Counted from the stretch's first letter, positions 17,885 to 27,081 are shown. The stretch: 34,924 nucleotides of DNA from Cyanobacteria bacterium K_Offshore_surface_m2_239 (GCA_016882305.1 VGQX01000016.1:1-34924); one strand, 5' to 3'. The notes: generated by a model not told the origin, from the letters alone. Made by a program: numbers and translations.

Positions 17885-18473
17885 CCTGGCCCCCCCCCCG
17901 AACGAGGCCCCCCCTCCGATCACGGCGCCACCGACCCCAGGACAGTTGTTCCGAGGGATGTTGCAGGTGGCCTTGTCCTCCTTCGGGGGAGGATTGTCGG
18001 TGTGGAGCCAGCGGATCCTTGTGGAACAAAACCGTTGGATGAGTAATGACGCCTTTCTCACCGGCCTCACCGTGGCTCGCCTGCTCCCCGGGCCGAATCA
18101 GATCAACCTGGCGGTCTATGTCGGCGCCAGCTTTCACGGCTTGACCGGTGCCCTGACGGCCCTGGCCGGGATGCTACTCGTGCCCTTCAGCCTGTTGATG
18201 GCCGTGGGAATGCTCTACTTCCATGTCCATGCGCTTCCCCTGGTCGATCGGGTGCTGGCGGGCATGGTGGCGGTGGCGGCGGGGTTGGCCCTGTCCATGG
18301 GCTTCAAGATCCTGCCCGCCTATCGCCGGGATCCCGTGGCTTTGCTGCTGGCGGCGTTGGTGTTCGTGGCGATGGAAGGCTTTCATGTGCGCCTGGTGCC
18401 CCTGCTGCTCGTGATCTCCCCCCTGGCGATGCTCTGGTATTGGCCGCGCTCTCTGCAGGAGCCGCGGCCGTGA
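17877..18473 (+). CDS. chrA: Chromate transporter (CHR family), N-terminal half protein
   Basis: 198 residues, one of two half-size CHR proteins. A Pro-rich cytoplasmic lead is followed by VALSSFGGGLSVWSQRI and LPGPNQINLAVYVG (the CHR PGP motif), then about four to five hydrophobic spans. The family FGGP motif is altered to FGGG here. Short-chain CHR proteins act as pairs and export chromate or move related oxyanions; which substrate applies here is unknown. The start overlaps the preceding PLD gene (ATGACTGA), and the stop overlaps the second half as TGATG. It is strictly co-translated by appearance. Confidence 0.84.
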   Translation: MTDLAPPPNEAPPPITAPPTPGQLFRGMLQVALSSFGGGLSVWSQRILVEQNRWMSNDAFLTGLTVARLLPGPNQINLAVYVGASFHGLTGALTALAGMLLVPFSLLMAVGMLYFHVHALPLVDRVLAGMVAVAAGLALSMGFKILPAYRRDPVALLLAALVFVAMEGFHVRLVPLLLVISPLAMLWYWPRSLQEPRP

Positions 18474-19078
18474 TGGCGGCTCTTGCCACCCTGGCGGGCG
18501 GCGCCTGTGATCCGGTCCGGTTGACGGATCTGGGGCAGCTGCTGAAGGTGATCGGCACCTTCCTGGGCTTGTCGCTTTTCTCCGTGGGCGGCGGCAACAC
18601 CCTGCTCACGGAGTATCACCACTTGAGCGTGGAAGAGTTCTGCTGGCTCACCCCCAATCAGTTCAACGATCTCTATGCCCTGGCCGAGGCCGCCCCCGGG
18701 CCCAGTTCGATGCTGGTGGGACTCCTCGGCATGGCCGCCGCCTGGAGGGAAGGCCCCCTTTGGGCTCTACTGTCCGCTGTGGCGGCCGAGGCGGCGATTC
18801 TGCTGCCCTCCACGCTGCTGGTGGTGGTGGTCTGCCTGAGCTGGAATCGCTTCAGCCACTCCCCCTGGCGTGTGGCGTTTGAGCGGGCCATGGGACCCAT
18901 CACGTTGGGAATCCTGTTGGCGGTGGGCGTGCGGATCCTGCGGCTTTCCGACACCAATGCCGTCGGACTTCTGATCTCGCTGTCCGTCTGCGCGCTGGTG
19001 CTGCGGACGCGCCTCTCGCCCCTCTGGCTGATGGCCGTGGCCGCGCTTCTGGGTGGGTTGGGCCTGATTCACCGCTGA
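18473..19078 (+). CDS. chrA: Chromate transporter (CHR family), C-terminal half protein
   Basis: 201 residues, second half of the split CHR carrier. It begins at the ATG of the TGATG overlap; a TTG at 18440 is less likely. It carries [19 protein letters not shown], a PGP motif in [12 protein letters not shown], and hydrophobic spans such as [15 protein letters not shown] and [12 protein letters not shown]. Together the two proteins have the usual length of a single long-chain ChrA (about 400 residues). The topology is presumably inverted relative to the first half, by family knowledge. It is followed after 73 bases by ddl. Confidence 0.84.
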   Translation: MAALATLAGGACDPVRLTDLGQLLKVIGTFLGLSLFSVGGGNTLLTEYHHLSVEEFCWLTPNQFNDLYALAEAAPGPSSMLVGLLGMAAAWREGPLWALLSAVAAEAAILLPSTLLVVVVCLSWNRFSHSPWRVAFERAMGPITLGILLAVGVRILRLSDTNAVGLLISLSVCALVLRTRLSPLWLMAVAALLGGLGLIHR

Positions 19079-19151
19079 AGCCTCCCGCGGCCCCCTGGCG
19101 CATCCGCCGCTCGCTGATACCGTTTGGCCTCTCCCGCCGCTGGCTCGCCCC

Positions 19152-20258
19152 ATGTCCGCCGCCCCCGGATCCACCCGTGTTGGCCTGGTGTTCGGGGGCG
19201 CCTCCGGAGAGCACGCGGTGTCGATTCGCTCCGCCACCACCGTGATCGCCGGCCTGCGCGAGGGGGCCAACGCGGAGTGCTATGACGTGCGGCCCTTCTA
19301 CATCGATCGTGAGGGGCGTTGGTGGCCCCCGGCGGTGGCGGAGGAGGTGCTCGCTCGCGGCTCGGCTCCGGAGGCGGCCTCCAGCTTTGCCGCCAGCGCA
19401 CGGCCCGGTTTTCAGGGGTTCCCCGAGGGGGCTCTGGAGGTTGAGGTCTGGTTTCCGGTCCTCCATGGCCCGAATGGAGAGGACGGAACCATCCAGGGGC
19501 TCTTCACCCTGATGCGGTGCCCTTATGTGGGCTCCGGGGTGTTGGGCTCCGCCATCGGCATGGACAAACAGGCCATGAAGGCGGCCTTCCACGCCGCTGG
19601 CCTGCCCCAGGTGCCCTGGCTGAGCCTCTCGCGGGCCGCGTTGATCCAGCCGGAGGGTTTCGCGCCCCCCGAAGCGCTTTTGGAGCGAATCGAGAACCGC
19701 CTGGGCTACCCCTGCTTTGTCAAACCCGCCAACCTGGGCTCCTCTGTGGGGATCAGCAAGGCCTGTGACCGGGAGGGATTGGTGGAAGGTCTGCGCCTCG
19801 CCGTGGCCCTTGATCCCCGGCTGGTGGTGGAGAGGGGTGTGGTGGCGCGGGAATTGGAGTGCGCGGTGCTGGGGCCGCCGGAGGGGCTGGAAGCCTCCGT
19901 GCTGGGGGAGATTCGCTTTGACGCGGATTGGTACGACTACGAGGCCAAGTACAGCGAGGGTCGCAGCCACACCCTGATCCCCGCGCCTGTGGCGCCGGAG
20001 GTGGCGGGACGGGCCCGAACCATGGCCATCCAGGCCTGCGAAGCGGTGGGGGCCTCGGGCTTGTCGCGGGTGGATTTCTTCTATAGCGAGGCGGAGGATG
20101 CCCTCTGGCTGAATGAAATCAACACCCTCCCCGGGTTCACCAGCCAGAGCATGTACCCGATGCTCTGGGCGGCCAGCGGATTGCCGCTGGCGGATCTTCT
20201 CCACCGTTTGCTTCAGAACGCGAGAGAATCCGACAGGTCCGAACAGCTGACGCGCTGA
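19152..20258 (+). CDS. ddl: D-alanine--D-alanine ligase
   Basis: ATP-grasp enzyme joining two D-alanines for the peptidoglycan stem peptide. The 368 residues include the N-terminal [36 protein letters not shown], the ATP-grasp [15 protein letters not shown], a [11 protein letters not shown] omega loop with Tyr (D-Ala,D-Ala type rather than D-lactate type, by family knowledge) and the metal-binding [18 protein letters not shown]. It heads the ddl - small membrane protein - ftsQ - ftsZ wall and division cluster. Confidence 0.96.
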   Translation: MSAAPGSTRVGLVFGGASGEHAVSIRSATTVIAGLREGANAECYDVRPFYIDREGRWWPPAVAEEVLARGSAPEAASSFAASARPGFQGFPEGALEVEVWFPVLHGPNGEDGTIQGLFTLMRCPYVGSGVLGSAIGMDKQAMKAAFHAAGLPQVPWLSLSRAALIQPEGFAPPEALLERIENRLGYPCFVKPANLGSSVGISKACDREGLVEGLRLAVALDPRLVVERGVVARELECAVLGPPEGLEASVLGEIRFDADWYDYEAKYSEGRSHTLIPAPVAPEVAGRARTMAIQACEAVGASGLSRVDFFYSEAEDALWLNEINTLPGFTSQSMYPMLWAASGLPLADLLHRLLQNARESDRSEQLTR

Positions 20259-20262
20259 CGCC

Positions 20263-20673
20263 ATGGGTCATGGACTCCTCTGGATCCCCCTGTTGCTCGT
20301 GTTTCTCCTTCTCACCTCGCTCGGGTGGCTGGAGAGACGACGGCAACGCCTCTTTCGTGATTGGGCGGCCGGAGCCGAACTGGCCAAGCTCGATGCGGCT
20401 GGCGCCGCTCGCTTGGTCGACGGGGTGCTCAGCTGGGCCACCTTTGAAGCCGGTCAGTTCCGGGAAACGGATGCCTTTGAGATCAAGCAACTGGAACTCA
20501 CCGAGCTCCTTTCCCTCCGCTCCGGGGAAGCCCCCCTTACGGAGGAGAGTCAGGGGGCGTGCCGCCTGCGCCTGGTCGGTGGCGGCCTGCAGAAGGATCT
20601 GCCCTTCAGCGATGCCGAGCGGGCCCGCCGCTGGATGAACGAGTTGATGGCCCGCTCCCGCTGCGAGTTGTGA
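20263..20673 (+). CDS. Small membrane-anchored protein of the ddl-ftsQ cluster
   Basis: 136 residues with one N-terminal transmembrane helix (LLWIPLLLVFLLLTSLGWL) followed by basic ERRRQRLFRDW and a cytoplasmic-looking domain. I do not recognise a named family; I recall a comparable small gene between ddl and ftsQ in other picocyanobacteria. It starts 4 bases after ddl, and its TGA overlaps the ftsQ ATG (TGATG), so it is translated with the wall and division genes. A role in cell envelope or division is plausible from context only. Confidence 0.75.
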   Translation: MGHGLLWIPLLLVFLLLTSLGWLERRRQRLFRDWAAGAELAKLDAAGAARLVDGVLSWATFEAGQFRETDAFEIKQLELTELLSLRSGEAPLTEESQGACRLRLVGGGLQKDLPFSDAERARRWMNELMARSRCEL

Positions 20674-21536
20674 TGCCCACCCCTCCTTCCACCGCCCCCA
20701 CCACCCTTCCCGGGGTGGAACGGCGCCGACAACTGCGCCGTCAGCGCCGAGTCGAACGGTTGCAGGATGGGTGGCGCATCCTGGTCTACGGCGCGCTGAC
20801 GGCGGGCCTGGGCTTCGTGCTCCTGCGGGAGGGCTGGATGCTCCAGGGGCCAGATCAGGTCGCGGTCAGCGGCAGCCGTCTGGTGAGTCGGGAGCAGGTC
20901 ATCACGGCGGCTCGCCTGCGTTTCCCCCAGCCCCTCCTCGCGATGCAACCGCGCGATCTCAGTCAGACGCTGGCGGAAGCCTTGCCAGTGGAACAAGTGA
21001 AAATCACCCGTCTGATGCTTCCACCCCGCCTGCGGGTCGAGCTGGTGGATCGGGAGGCGGTGGCTCGGGCCCAGCGGCGCACGCCAAAGGGACCGGAGAA
21101 TGGCTTTGTGGATCGAACCGGCAGCTGGATCAACGCCGATCCCAGCGTTCGGCAGCGCTTGGGCGGCAAGGCCACCATCGATGTGGTGGGTTGGAACGAA
21201 CGCAATCGGCCCGTGCTGGCCAAGGTTCTGGAGGCGCGCCCACAGATCGGCCCCGGGCTGAGGGAGATCCGTTTCGATCCGGATGGCTCCCTCTGGCTCA
21301 CCACCCGGGATCTGGGGCCTCTCCGCCTGGGGCCGGTGGACTCTCAGCTGCCGCGACGCCTGGAGGTGGTGGCCCATCTCAACCGCAACCTGCCCAAGCG
21401 TCTGGTGGGGCAACGCCCTCTGAGCATCGACCTGACCGATCCCGAACAGCCGGAACTTACGCTGCGGGGAGCAAGCGCCGCCACCGCCAATGGTCCCCTC
21501 CCTGGTGCCCCCACCCCTGGCAGACCCCGCCCCTAG
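20673..21536 (+). CDS. ftsQ: Cell division protein FtsQ (POTRA domain)
   Basis: Single-pass divisome protein that links early and late division proteins. The 287 residues comprise a basic cytoplasmic tail (ERRRQLRRQRRVERL), one transmembrane helix (ILVYGALTAGLGFVLL), a POTRA domain starting VAVSGSRLVSREQVITAARL, and the FtsQ beta domain (RLRVELVDREAVARAQ, FVDRTGSWIN). A Pro/Gly-rich C-terminus follows. The start overlaps the upstream stop as TGATG. Assignment rests on the architecture and the neighbours ddl and ftsZ. Confidence 0.9.
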   Translation: MPTPPSTAPTTLPGVERRRQLRRQRRVERLQDGWRILVYGALTAGLGFVLLREGWMLQGPDQVAVSGSRLVSREQVITAARLRFPQPLLAMQPRDLSQTLAEALPVEQVKITRLMLPPRLRVELVDREAVARAQRRTPKGPENGFVDRTGSWINADPSVRQRLGGKATIDVVGWNERNRPVLAKVLEARPQIGPGLREIRFDPDGSLWLTTRDLGPLRLGPVDSQLPRRLEVVAHLNRNLPKRLVGQRPLSIDLTDPEQPELTLRGASAATANGPLPGAPTPGRPRP

Positions 21537-21584
21537 GCTCTGCGAGCTATTCCACACAAGGGATTGCGTCCGCGAGTGATCCAG

Positions 21585-21598
21585 GTGAAGGTGTTCAC
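21585..21598. promoter_or_regulatory. Inverted repeat in ftsQ-ftsZ gap
   Basis: GTGAA-GGTG-TTCAC forms a 5+5 base inverted repeat, set in the 98-base gap before ftsZ. A CATAAT hexamer resembling a -10 box lies at 21631-21636. This suggests separate transcription of ftsZ with a possible operator. It is a pattern only; the arms are short. Confidence 0.35.
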
Positions 21599-21634
21599 TC
21601 CCGTGACAGACGGGGGCCTCCTCACAAAGACATA

Positions 21635-22867
21635 ATGCAGCCAACCAACAACGGCAACACGCCTCCTGACACAACCTCGCCCAGGGCGGCGATGTCCCTC
21701 TCTGGAGGTTCGTTGCCTGGCAGACTCAATCATCGCCCTCCGTCATCGATCCCGCAATCGCCTCTTGAGATGAGCCAGAGCACCCCTTCCGCCAATGGGA
21801 TCATTCCAAGTCAATCAGCACGCATTGAGGTCATCGGCGTCGGTGGTGGTGGCAGCAATGCGGTGAACCGGATGATCGCTTCCGAGCTGCAGGGGGTGGG
21901 GTTCTGGGTTCTGAACACCGACGCTCAGGCTCTGTTGCAAGCGGCCGCACCGCAACGGATTCAGCTGGGGCAAGCCCTCACCAGCGGCCTCGGTGCCGGG
22001 GGCAATCCTTTGATCGGTCAAAAGGCGGCGGAGGAATCCCGCGCGGAATTGCAGCGGTCGGTTGAGGGAGCGGACATGGTGTTCATCGCCGCTGGCATGG
22101 GGGGGGGCACAGGAACAGGCGCGGCGCCGATCTTGGCCGAGGTGGCCAAAGATTGTGGGGCGCTGACGGTAGGAATTGTCACCAAGCCTTTTGGGTTTGA
22201 AGGTAGGAAGCGCTTGCGTCAAGCCGAGCAGGGTATCGCTCAACTTGCCGAGCACGTGGATACTTTGATCATCATTCCCAACGATCGACTCCGCGACGCC
22301 ATCGCTGGCGCGCCTTTACAGGATGCTTTTCGTGCGGCGGATGATGTGTTGCGCATGGCGGTGAAGGGGATCACGGAGATCATCACCAAAGCGGGATTGG
22401 TCAATGTGGACTTTGCTGACGTTCGCTCCGTGATGGCGGACGCTGGAACCGCTCTTCTCGGCATCGGCGTTGGTTCAGGTCGGTCCCGCGCCACTGAGGC
22501 GGCACAATCGGCCATGAGCAGTCCGCTTCTGGAATCCGCCCGGATCGATGGCGCCAAGGGCTGCATCATCAACATCTCCGGTGGCAAGGACATGACCCTC
22601 GAAGACATGACCACGGCCTCAGAGGTGATCTATGACGTCGTCGATCCTGATGCCAACATCATTGTTGGTGCCGTGGTGGATGAACAGTTGGAAGGTGAAA
22701 TTCACGTCACCGTCATTGCCACCGGATTTGAAAGCGGTGGCACCTACCGGCCGGAGCGCGCGATAGCCGCCCCATTCAGTTCTCCTTTGGAACAGCCTGC
22801 GGCTCAAGATCGCGGCGCAAAGATTCCACCCTTTCTGGTGAATCGGCAATCGCGCCTGGAGTCCTGA
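21635..22867 (+). CDS. ftsZ: Cell division GTPase FtsZ
   Basis: Tubulin-like GTPase that forms the Z ring. Conserved elements: [25 protein letters not shown], the tubulin signature [13 protein letters not shown], the T7-loop [11 protein letters not shown] and [11 protein letters not shown]. The C-terminal peptide contains IPPFLVNRQ, the binding tail for division partners. Three in-frame ATGs are candidates: 21635 (410 residues), 21692 (weak AGGG ahead) and 21770 (365 residues, nearer the picocyanobacterial length I recall). The residues before SQSARIEV are disordered-looking (Pro, Ser, Thr, Asn). The stop lies 6 bases from the 3' end of the convergent SRP RNA. Confidence 0.95.
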   Translation: MQPTNNGNTPPDTTSPRAAMSLSGGSLPGRLNHRPPSSIPQSPLEMSQSTPSANGIIPSQSARIEVIGVGGGGSNAVNRMIASELQGVGFWVLNTDAQALLQAAAPQRIQLGQALTSGLGAGGNPLIGQKAAEESRAELQRSVEGADMVFIAAGMGGGTGTGAAPILAEVAKDCGALTVGIVTKPFGFEGRKRLRQAEQGIAQLAEHVDTLIIIPNDRLRDAIAGAPLQDAFRAADDVLRMAVKGITEIITKAGLVNVDFADVRSVMADAGTALLGIGVGSGRSRATEAAQSAMSSPLLESARIDGAKGCIINISGGKDMTLEDMTTASEVIYDVVDPDANIIVGAVVDEQLEGEIHVTVIATGFESGGTYRPERAIAAPFSSPLEQPAAQDRGAKIPPFLVNRQSRLES

Positions 22868-22872
22868 GGGTG

Positions 22873-22964
22873 ACCCGGAGACCACGCCTGCCCAGAGCAT
22901 CCCGCATGGCTGCTACCTTCCGGTCCTGACCAGGTTAGGGCGTCTTGGCCGCGTGGATCCGGGC
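22873..22964 (-). ncRNA. ffs: Signal recognition particle RNA (bacterial 4.5S type)
   Basis: The minus strand contains the universal SRP apical segment CTGGTCAGGACCGGAAGG followed by TAGCAGCC, which matches E. coli 4.5S (CAGGTCAGGTCCGGAAGGAAGCAGCC). Outer arms pair: CCCGGATCCACGC at the 5' end against GCGTGGTCTCCGGG at the 3' end. The length of about 92 bases fits the small 4.5S class, without an Alu domain. It scaffolds Ffh for co-translational membrane targeting. It converges with ftsZ and diverges from panB. Ends are estimated from pairing. Confidence 0.92.
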
Positions 22965-23000
22965 CTTCGGCATCTTACGCCCTCCCTGCCAGCTCCGCCC

Positions 23001-23837
23001 TTGCCTGCCCCTGAACCTCATCCCTTGCCCCAGCGCCCCAGCGATCTTCTCCTGCGCAAGCAGTCCGGACAACCCATCGTGATCCTCACGGCCTGGGATG
23101 CCCTCTCGGCGGCCATCGTCTGTGAGGCCGGGGCTGACGCGGTGCTCGTGGGCGATTCCTTGGCCATGACGGCCTTGGGCCACGCCACCACACTCCCCGT
23201 CACCCTGGGCGAGATGCTTCACCATTGCCGCGCCGTGGGGCGTGGGTTGCGTGCGGAGGGCGGTGGAACTCCGTTTGTGATCTGTGATCTTCCGTTTCTC
23301 AGTTATCAATGCAGCTTGGATGAGGCGATCGCGGCGGCCGGCAGAGTGCTGAAGGAAAGCCCCGCGGTGGCGGTGAAACTCGAAGGGGCGGAGCCGGAAA
23401 CCCTCGCCGCCATCGATCGCATGGTGCGGATGGGCATCCCGGTGATGGGCCACCTGGGCCTGACACCCCAATCGGTGCATCGGCTCGGGTTCCGCCGCCA
23501 GGCCACCGACCCTCTGGCCCAGGAGCGCCTGAGCCAGCAAGCGCTCGCCTTGGAAGCCCGGGGATGCTTTGCCCTGGTGGTGGAGCACATCCCCGCGGCG
23601 TTGGCCAGCGACCTCTGTGACCGTCTGCGCATCCCCGTGATCGGCATCGGCGCCGGCGACCAGTGCGATGGACAGGTGAGGGTCACGGCCGATCTTCTGG
23701 GCCTCACCGACCGCCAACCCCCCTTTGCGTCCCCGTTGCTGGATGGCCGCGGCCTGGCGGTGGAGGCCCTCAAGGAGTGGAAGCGTCAGCAGCGGAGTCC
23801 CGCCGCCCGCCGGGCTGCTCCAGCCACCAGCCCATGA
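23001..23837 (+). CDS. panB: 3-methyl-2-oxobutanoate hydroxymethyltransferase
   Basis: Ketopantoate hydroxymethyltransferase, first step of pantothenate (vitamin B5 / CoA) synthesis. Motifs: [69 protein letters not shown]-like, VVEHIP and [18 protein letters not shown]. The protein is about 278 residues. There is no ATG near the conserved [12 protein letters not shown] start; a TTG at 23001 or 23025 is used, since the GTG at 22953 would lie inside the SRP RNA. The last 68 bases overlap the convergent hemW-like gene. Confidence 0.92.
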   Translation: MPAPEPHPLPQRPSDLLLRKQSGQPIVILTAWDALSAAIVCEAGADAVLVGDSLAMTALGHATTLPVTLGEMLHHCRAVGRGLRAEGGGTPFVICDLPFLSYQCSLDEAIAAAGRVLKESPAVAVKLEGAEPETLAAIDRMVRMGIPVMGHLGLTPQSVHRLGFRRQATDPLAQERLSQQALALEARGCFALVVEHIPAALASDLCDRLRIPVIGIGAGDQCDGQVRVTADLLGLTDRQPPFASPLLDGRGLAVEALKEWKRQQRSPAARRAAPATSP

Positions 23838-25029
23838 AGGCCCGCAGGACGGCGGAGCTGAGGTCCAGTCCGCGCGGATCGGTCAACCGCCAGCGATCCC
23901 CCTCAATCCGCAGGAGGTCGCTCGCGATCCATGGCGCCAGATGCTCGCGGAGCGAGTCCAGCGCCTCCGTCCCCCATCCTTCCCGCGCCCAGAGTTCCGC
24001 CAGGTTGATCCCCTCCCTCCGCCGCAAACCGACCATCACCCGCTCATCCAGTGGAAAAGCCGCAGCTGGCTCCCCCTCGGCATCGCGTCCCTCGCGCAGC
24101 CAGGCTTCATAACCTTCTCGGGTGCGGGGCCGCATGAAGCGGCGGCCCCGAGGCGCTGAGGTGGCCCCCATCCCGAACCCCCGCCACCCCATGCCGCTCC
24201 AGTAGACACGATTGTGCCTGCTGGCGTGGCCAGGCCAGGCGTGGTTGGACACCTCATAGCGGCCATAGCCGGCGGCCCGCAGGCGGGAGGTGGTGAGCTC
24301 CAGGAGATCGGCGCCCAGCTCCTCATCCGGCAGGTCCAGGGCGCCCCGCTCCCGACGCCGCGCGAAGACTGTGCCGGGTTCCAAGGTCAATTCATAGACG
24401 GAGAGATGGGGGGGGAGCAGGGCGATCGCCTGCTCCAGCTGCTCCCGCCAATGGGCGCGACAGGCGTCCGGGGTCTCCGCGGAGGGGGCCCCTGGCAGGG
24501 AGGGCACCCCCTGAATCAGATCCAGGCTCCAGCTGCGCAAGCCTCCTTCGCGCCGGGCCTGGCGCAGCCAGCCGGCAGCCTCCAGGAGATGGTGGCGCCG
24601 GTGGTGGCGGCCCAGCCCCCGCAAGACGGCATCATCCAAACTTTGTCCGCCGAGGCTGACGCGATTGACACCCGCCCGCAGCACGGCATCCAAGCGGGCG
24701 TGATCAAAGGTGGCCGGATCCATCTCCAGGGTGATTTCCGCCCCGGGGGCGAGGCCATAGCGTTCCCGCAACGTCTCCAGAAGCCCCTCCACCTGGTCGG
24801 CGGTGAGCAGGGAGGGGGTGCCCCCGCCGAAATACACCGTCGACAAGGGCGGGCCCGGGGCGCTGGCGCGGATTTCCGCCTGGAGCGCCTCCAGATAGCG
24901 GGGGATCGCGGCATTCCGGCTGCCATCCGCCTTGTCGCCCAGGGGCACTACGGGAAAGTCGCAGTAAAAGCACCGCCGCAGGCAGAAGGGGACGTGGAGA
25001 TAAGCGGCGCGGGGTGGGGGAAGCGTCAC
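23770..25029 (-). CDS. hemW: HemW-like radical SAM protein (heme chaperone family)
   Basis: A 419-residue radical-SAM protein of the HemN/HemW family. [18 protein letters not shown] gives the CxxxCxxC cluster site followed by Phe rather than the extra Cys of true HemN, so HemW (heme chaperone) is more likely than coproporphyrinogen dehydrogenase. Next come [11 protein letters not shown] (SAM-binding GGTP), [30 protein letters not shown], and [20 protein letters not shown]. The GTG start at 25029 directly precedes [14 protein letters not shown]. Convergent with panB, divergent from the PIN/TRAM gene. Confidence 0.9.
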   Translation of the reverse strand: MTLPPPRAAYLHVPFCLRRCFYCDFPVVPLGDKADGSRNAAIPRYLEALQAEIRASAPGPPLSTVYFGGGTPSLLTADQVEGLLETLRERYGLAPGAEITLEMDPATFDHARLDAVLRAGVNRVSLGGQSLDDAVLRGLGRHHRRHHLLEAAGWLRQARREGGLRSWSLDLIQGVPSLPGAPSAETPDACRAHWREQLEQAIALLPPHLSVYELTLEPGTVFARRRERGALDLPDEELGADLLELTTSRLRAAGYGRYEVSNHAWPGHASRHNRVYWSGMGWRGFGMGATSAPRGRRFMRPRTREGYEAWLREGRDAEGEPAAAFPLDERVMVGLRRREGINLAELWAREGWGTEALDSLREHLAPWIASDLLRIEGDRWRLTDPRGLDLSSAVLRAFMGWWLEQPGGRRDSAADASTP

Positions 25030-25111
25030 GAGCGGTTACCCCCGCCTGGCAAACGCGCCAGGTTCAGGCATGCTGTCAAGTTGATGCGCGAGGCGGCCAC
25101 GCTCAGTCGCC

Positions 25112-26365
25112 ATGGTGGACGTCCTCATCCTGCTGCTGTTTCTCCTGTCCGGTGCGGCCACGGGCTGGCTGGGCGTTGATCTGTTGCCCGAGCGCCTGCT
25201 GGTGCAGGTCACCAACATGGAGGGACTGCGCTGGGTGCTGGGCGGGTTCGGGGCCTTCTTCGGTTTGCTGGCCGGCTTCTTCTTTCAACAGCTGCGCCGA
25301 CGGCTGATGCGCCAGGTGCGCAGCATGCCCACCGATCTGCTCATCAGCCGGGCCGTGGGGCTGATCCTGGGCCTTCTGGTGGCGAATCTGCTCTTGGCGC
25401 CGATCCTGCTGCTCCCCCTTCCCTGGGAGGTGGTGCTGGTGAAGCCGCTGGCGGCCGTGCTCAGCAACGTGTTCTTCGGCGTCTTGGGCTACAACTTGGC
25501 CGAGGTGCACGGACGCACCCTGTTGCGGTTGTTCAACCCCGCCAGCACTGATGCCCTGCTGGTGGCGGAGGGGGTGCTGCCGCCGGCGACGGCCAAGATC
25601 CTCGACACCAGCGTGATCATTGATGGTCGGATCCAGGGGCTGCTGGGATCGGGGCTGTTGGAGGGCCAGGTGATCGTTGCCCAGGCGGTGATCGATGAGC
25701 TGCAGGCCCTGGCCGACTCCAGCAACAACGAGAAACGAGGCAAGGGCCGCCGAGGGCTGAAGTTGCTCAGCGGTCTGCGGGAGGAGTATGGCCGGCGTCT
25801 GGTGATCAACAGCACGCGCTACGAGGGCAAGGGGGCGGATGAGAAGCTGCTTCAGCTCACCGCGGACACCGGCGGAACCCTCCTGACGGCGGACTACAAC
25901 CTGGCCCAGGTGGCGCGGGTGCAGGAGCTGCGGGTGGTCAATCTCAGCGAGCTGGTGATTGCCCTGCGCCCCGAAGTGCAGCCTGGCGACTCGCTGCAGT
26001 TGAAGATCGTCCGCGAGGGCAAGGAGGCGGATCAGGGCGTGGGCTATCTGGAGGACGGCACGATGGTGGTGGTCGAGGAGGCGCGCAAGCGGCTCGGCGA
26101 GCGACTCGCCGTCACGGTGACCGGGGCCCTGCAGACCCCCACGGGCCGCATGGTGTTTGCCCGTCAGGAGCGGGACCGCGCCAAGGAGCCGGGGGAACGG
26201 GGCAAAGGAGCCGGCGACGCCGTCCGGCCCAACGGGGAGCGGGGCAAGGGGGAGAACAGCCGTGGCGCCAGCGAACGGTCCAAAGGGTCCGGCGAGCGGG
26301 CCAACGGCAAGGATGGGGCAAAACCGATCCCCGCCCCTGAGCAGCCCACTGCGGGCTCCAGCTAG
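25112..26365 (+). CDS. YacL-like PIN/TRAM-domain integral membrane protein
   Basis: 417 residues. The N-terminal half has about four membrane spans (VLILLLFLLSGAATGWLG, VLGGFGAFFGLLAGFFF, ISRAVGLILGLLVANLLLAPILLLPL, and one at PLAAVLSNVFFGVLGY). The PIN nuclease domain follows with conserved acidic residues in ILDTSVIIDGRI, VIDELQALAD and LLTADYNLA, then a TRAM RNA-binding domain (VQPGDSLQLKIVREGKEADQGVGYLEDGTMVVVEEA). This matches the Bacillus YacL / cyanobacterial PilT-N-terminal-like family, a putative membrane-bound RNase. The last 70 residues are a hydrophilic repeat-like tail of GERGKG and SERSKG units. Confidence 0.9.
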   Translation: MVDVLILLLFLLSGAATGWLGVDLLPERLLVQVTNMEGLRWVLGGFGAFFGLLAGFFFQQLRRRLMRQVRSMPTDLLISRAVGLILGLLVANLLLAPILLLPLPWEVVLVKPLAAVLSNVFFGVLGYNLAEVHGRTLLRLFNPASTDALLVAEGVLPPATAKILDTSVIIDGRIQGLLGSGLLEGQVIVAQAVIDELQALADSSNNEKRGKGRRGLKLLSGLREEYGRRLVINSTRYEGKGADEKLLQLTADTGGTLLTADYNLAQVARVQELRVVNLSELVIALRPEVQPGDSLQLKIVREGKEADQGVGYLEDGTMVVVEEARKRLGERLAVTVTGALQTPTGRMVFARQERDRAKEPGERGKGAGDAVRPNGERGKGENSRGASERSKGSGERANGKDGAKPIPAPEQPTAGSS

Positions 26366-26397
26366 GGTGTTTCGATCTTGCGCCCGGGTTTTCGCGG

Positions 26398-27081
26398 ATG
26401 ACGGTGTCAGCTCCCTACTACGGCGATTCCGCGGTGCTGCGCACGCCCCCACCCGACTTGCCATCCTTGCTGTTGAAGGAACGCATCGTCTATCTGGGCC
26501 TCCCCCTGTTTTCCTCCGATGATGCCAAGCGGCAGATGGGGATCGATGTGACGGAACTGATCATTGCTCAGTTGCTGTATCTGGAATTTGATAATCCCGA
26601 TAAGCCCATTTTCTTTTATATCAATTCCACGGGAACTAGCTGGTATTCGGGTGATGCCATTGGTTTTGAAACAGAGGCCTTCGCGATCTGTGACACGTTG
26701 CGTTACGTCAAGCCGCCAGTCCACACCATCTGCATCGGCCAGGCCATGGGCACCGCGGCGATGATTCTCAGCGCCGGCACCAAGGGACAACGGGCGGCCC
26801 TTCCCCACGCCTCCATCGTGTTGCATCAACCGCGGTCTGGAGCGCGCGGCCAGGCCAGCGACATTCAGATTCGGGCCAAGGAGGTGTTGCACAACAAGCA
26901 CACCATGCTCGAAATCCTGGCGGACAACACCGGCAAGTCCGTGGAGCAGCTCGCCAAGGATTCCGACCGCATGACCTATCTCACCGCCGAGGAGGCCAAG
27001 GAGTACGGCCTGATCGATCGGGTGCTCAGCAGCCAGAAGCAACTGCCGCTGCCCGCTCCGGTGGCCGTTGGCCTCGGCTGA
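26398..27081 (+). CDS. clpR: ClpR, inactive ClpP-like protease subunit
   Basis: 227 residues with ClpP fold but a broken catalytic triad. Aligning with the neighbouring ClpP3, the active Ser position is G118 (GQAMGTA against GLAASMGA) and the Asp position is M192, while H143 is kept (VLHQP). A roughly 9-residue insertion lies after SGDAIGF, as I recall for ClpR proteins. In cyanobacteria ClpR pairs with ClpP3 in a mixed proteolytic core that works with ClpC and is essential (family knowledge). clpP3 follows after 69 bases. Confidence 0.92.
   Translation: MTVSAPYYGDSAVLRTPPPDLPSLLLKERIVYLGLPLFSSDDAKRQMGIDVTELIIAQLLYLEFDNPDKPIFFYINSTGTSWYSGDAIGFETEAFAICDTLRYVKPPVHTICIGQAMGTAAMILSAGTKGQRAALPHASIVLHQPRSGARGQASDIQIRAKEVLHNKHTMLEILADNTGKSVEQLAKDSDRMTYLTAEEAKEYGLIDRVLSSQKQLPLPAPVAVGLG

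Noticed and set aside
18900-20264. A 454-codon minus-strand open frame
   Set aside because: Antisense shadow of ddl and the chromate transporter; no domain recognisable.
20771-21634. Upstream extension of the ftsZ reading frame through ftsQ
   Set aside because: Frame stays open only because of high GC; ftsQ occupies this DNA in another frame.
22953-23000. GTG at 22953 as the panB start
   Set aside because: It lies within the SRP RNA stem and adds non-conserved residues.
26340-26357. AGCCC-ACTGC-GGGCT hairpin at the end of the PIN/TRAM gene as a terminator
   Set aside because: Only a 5-bp stem inside the coding region and no following T run.
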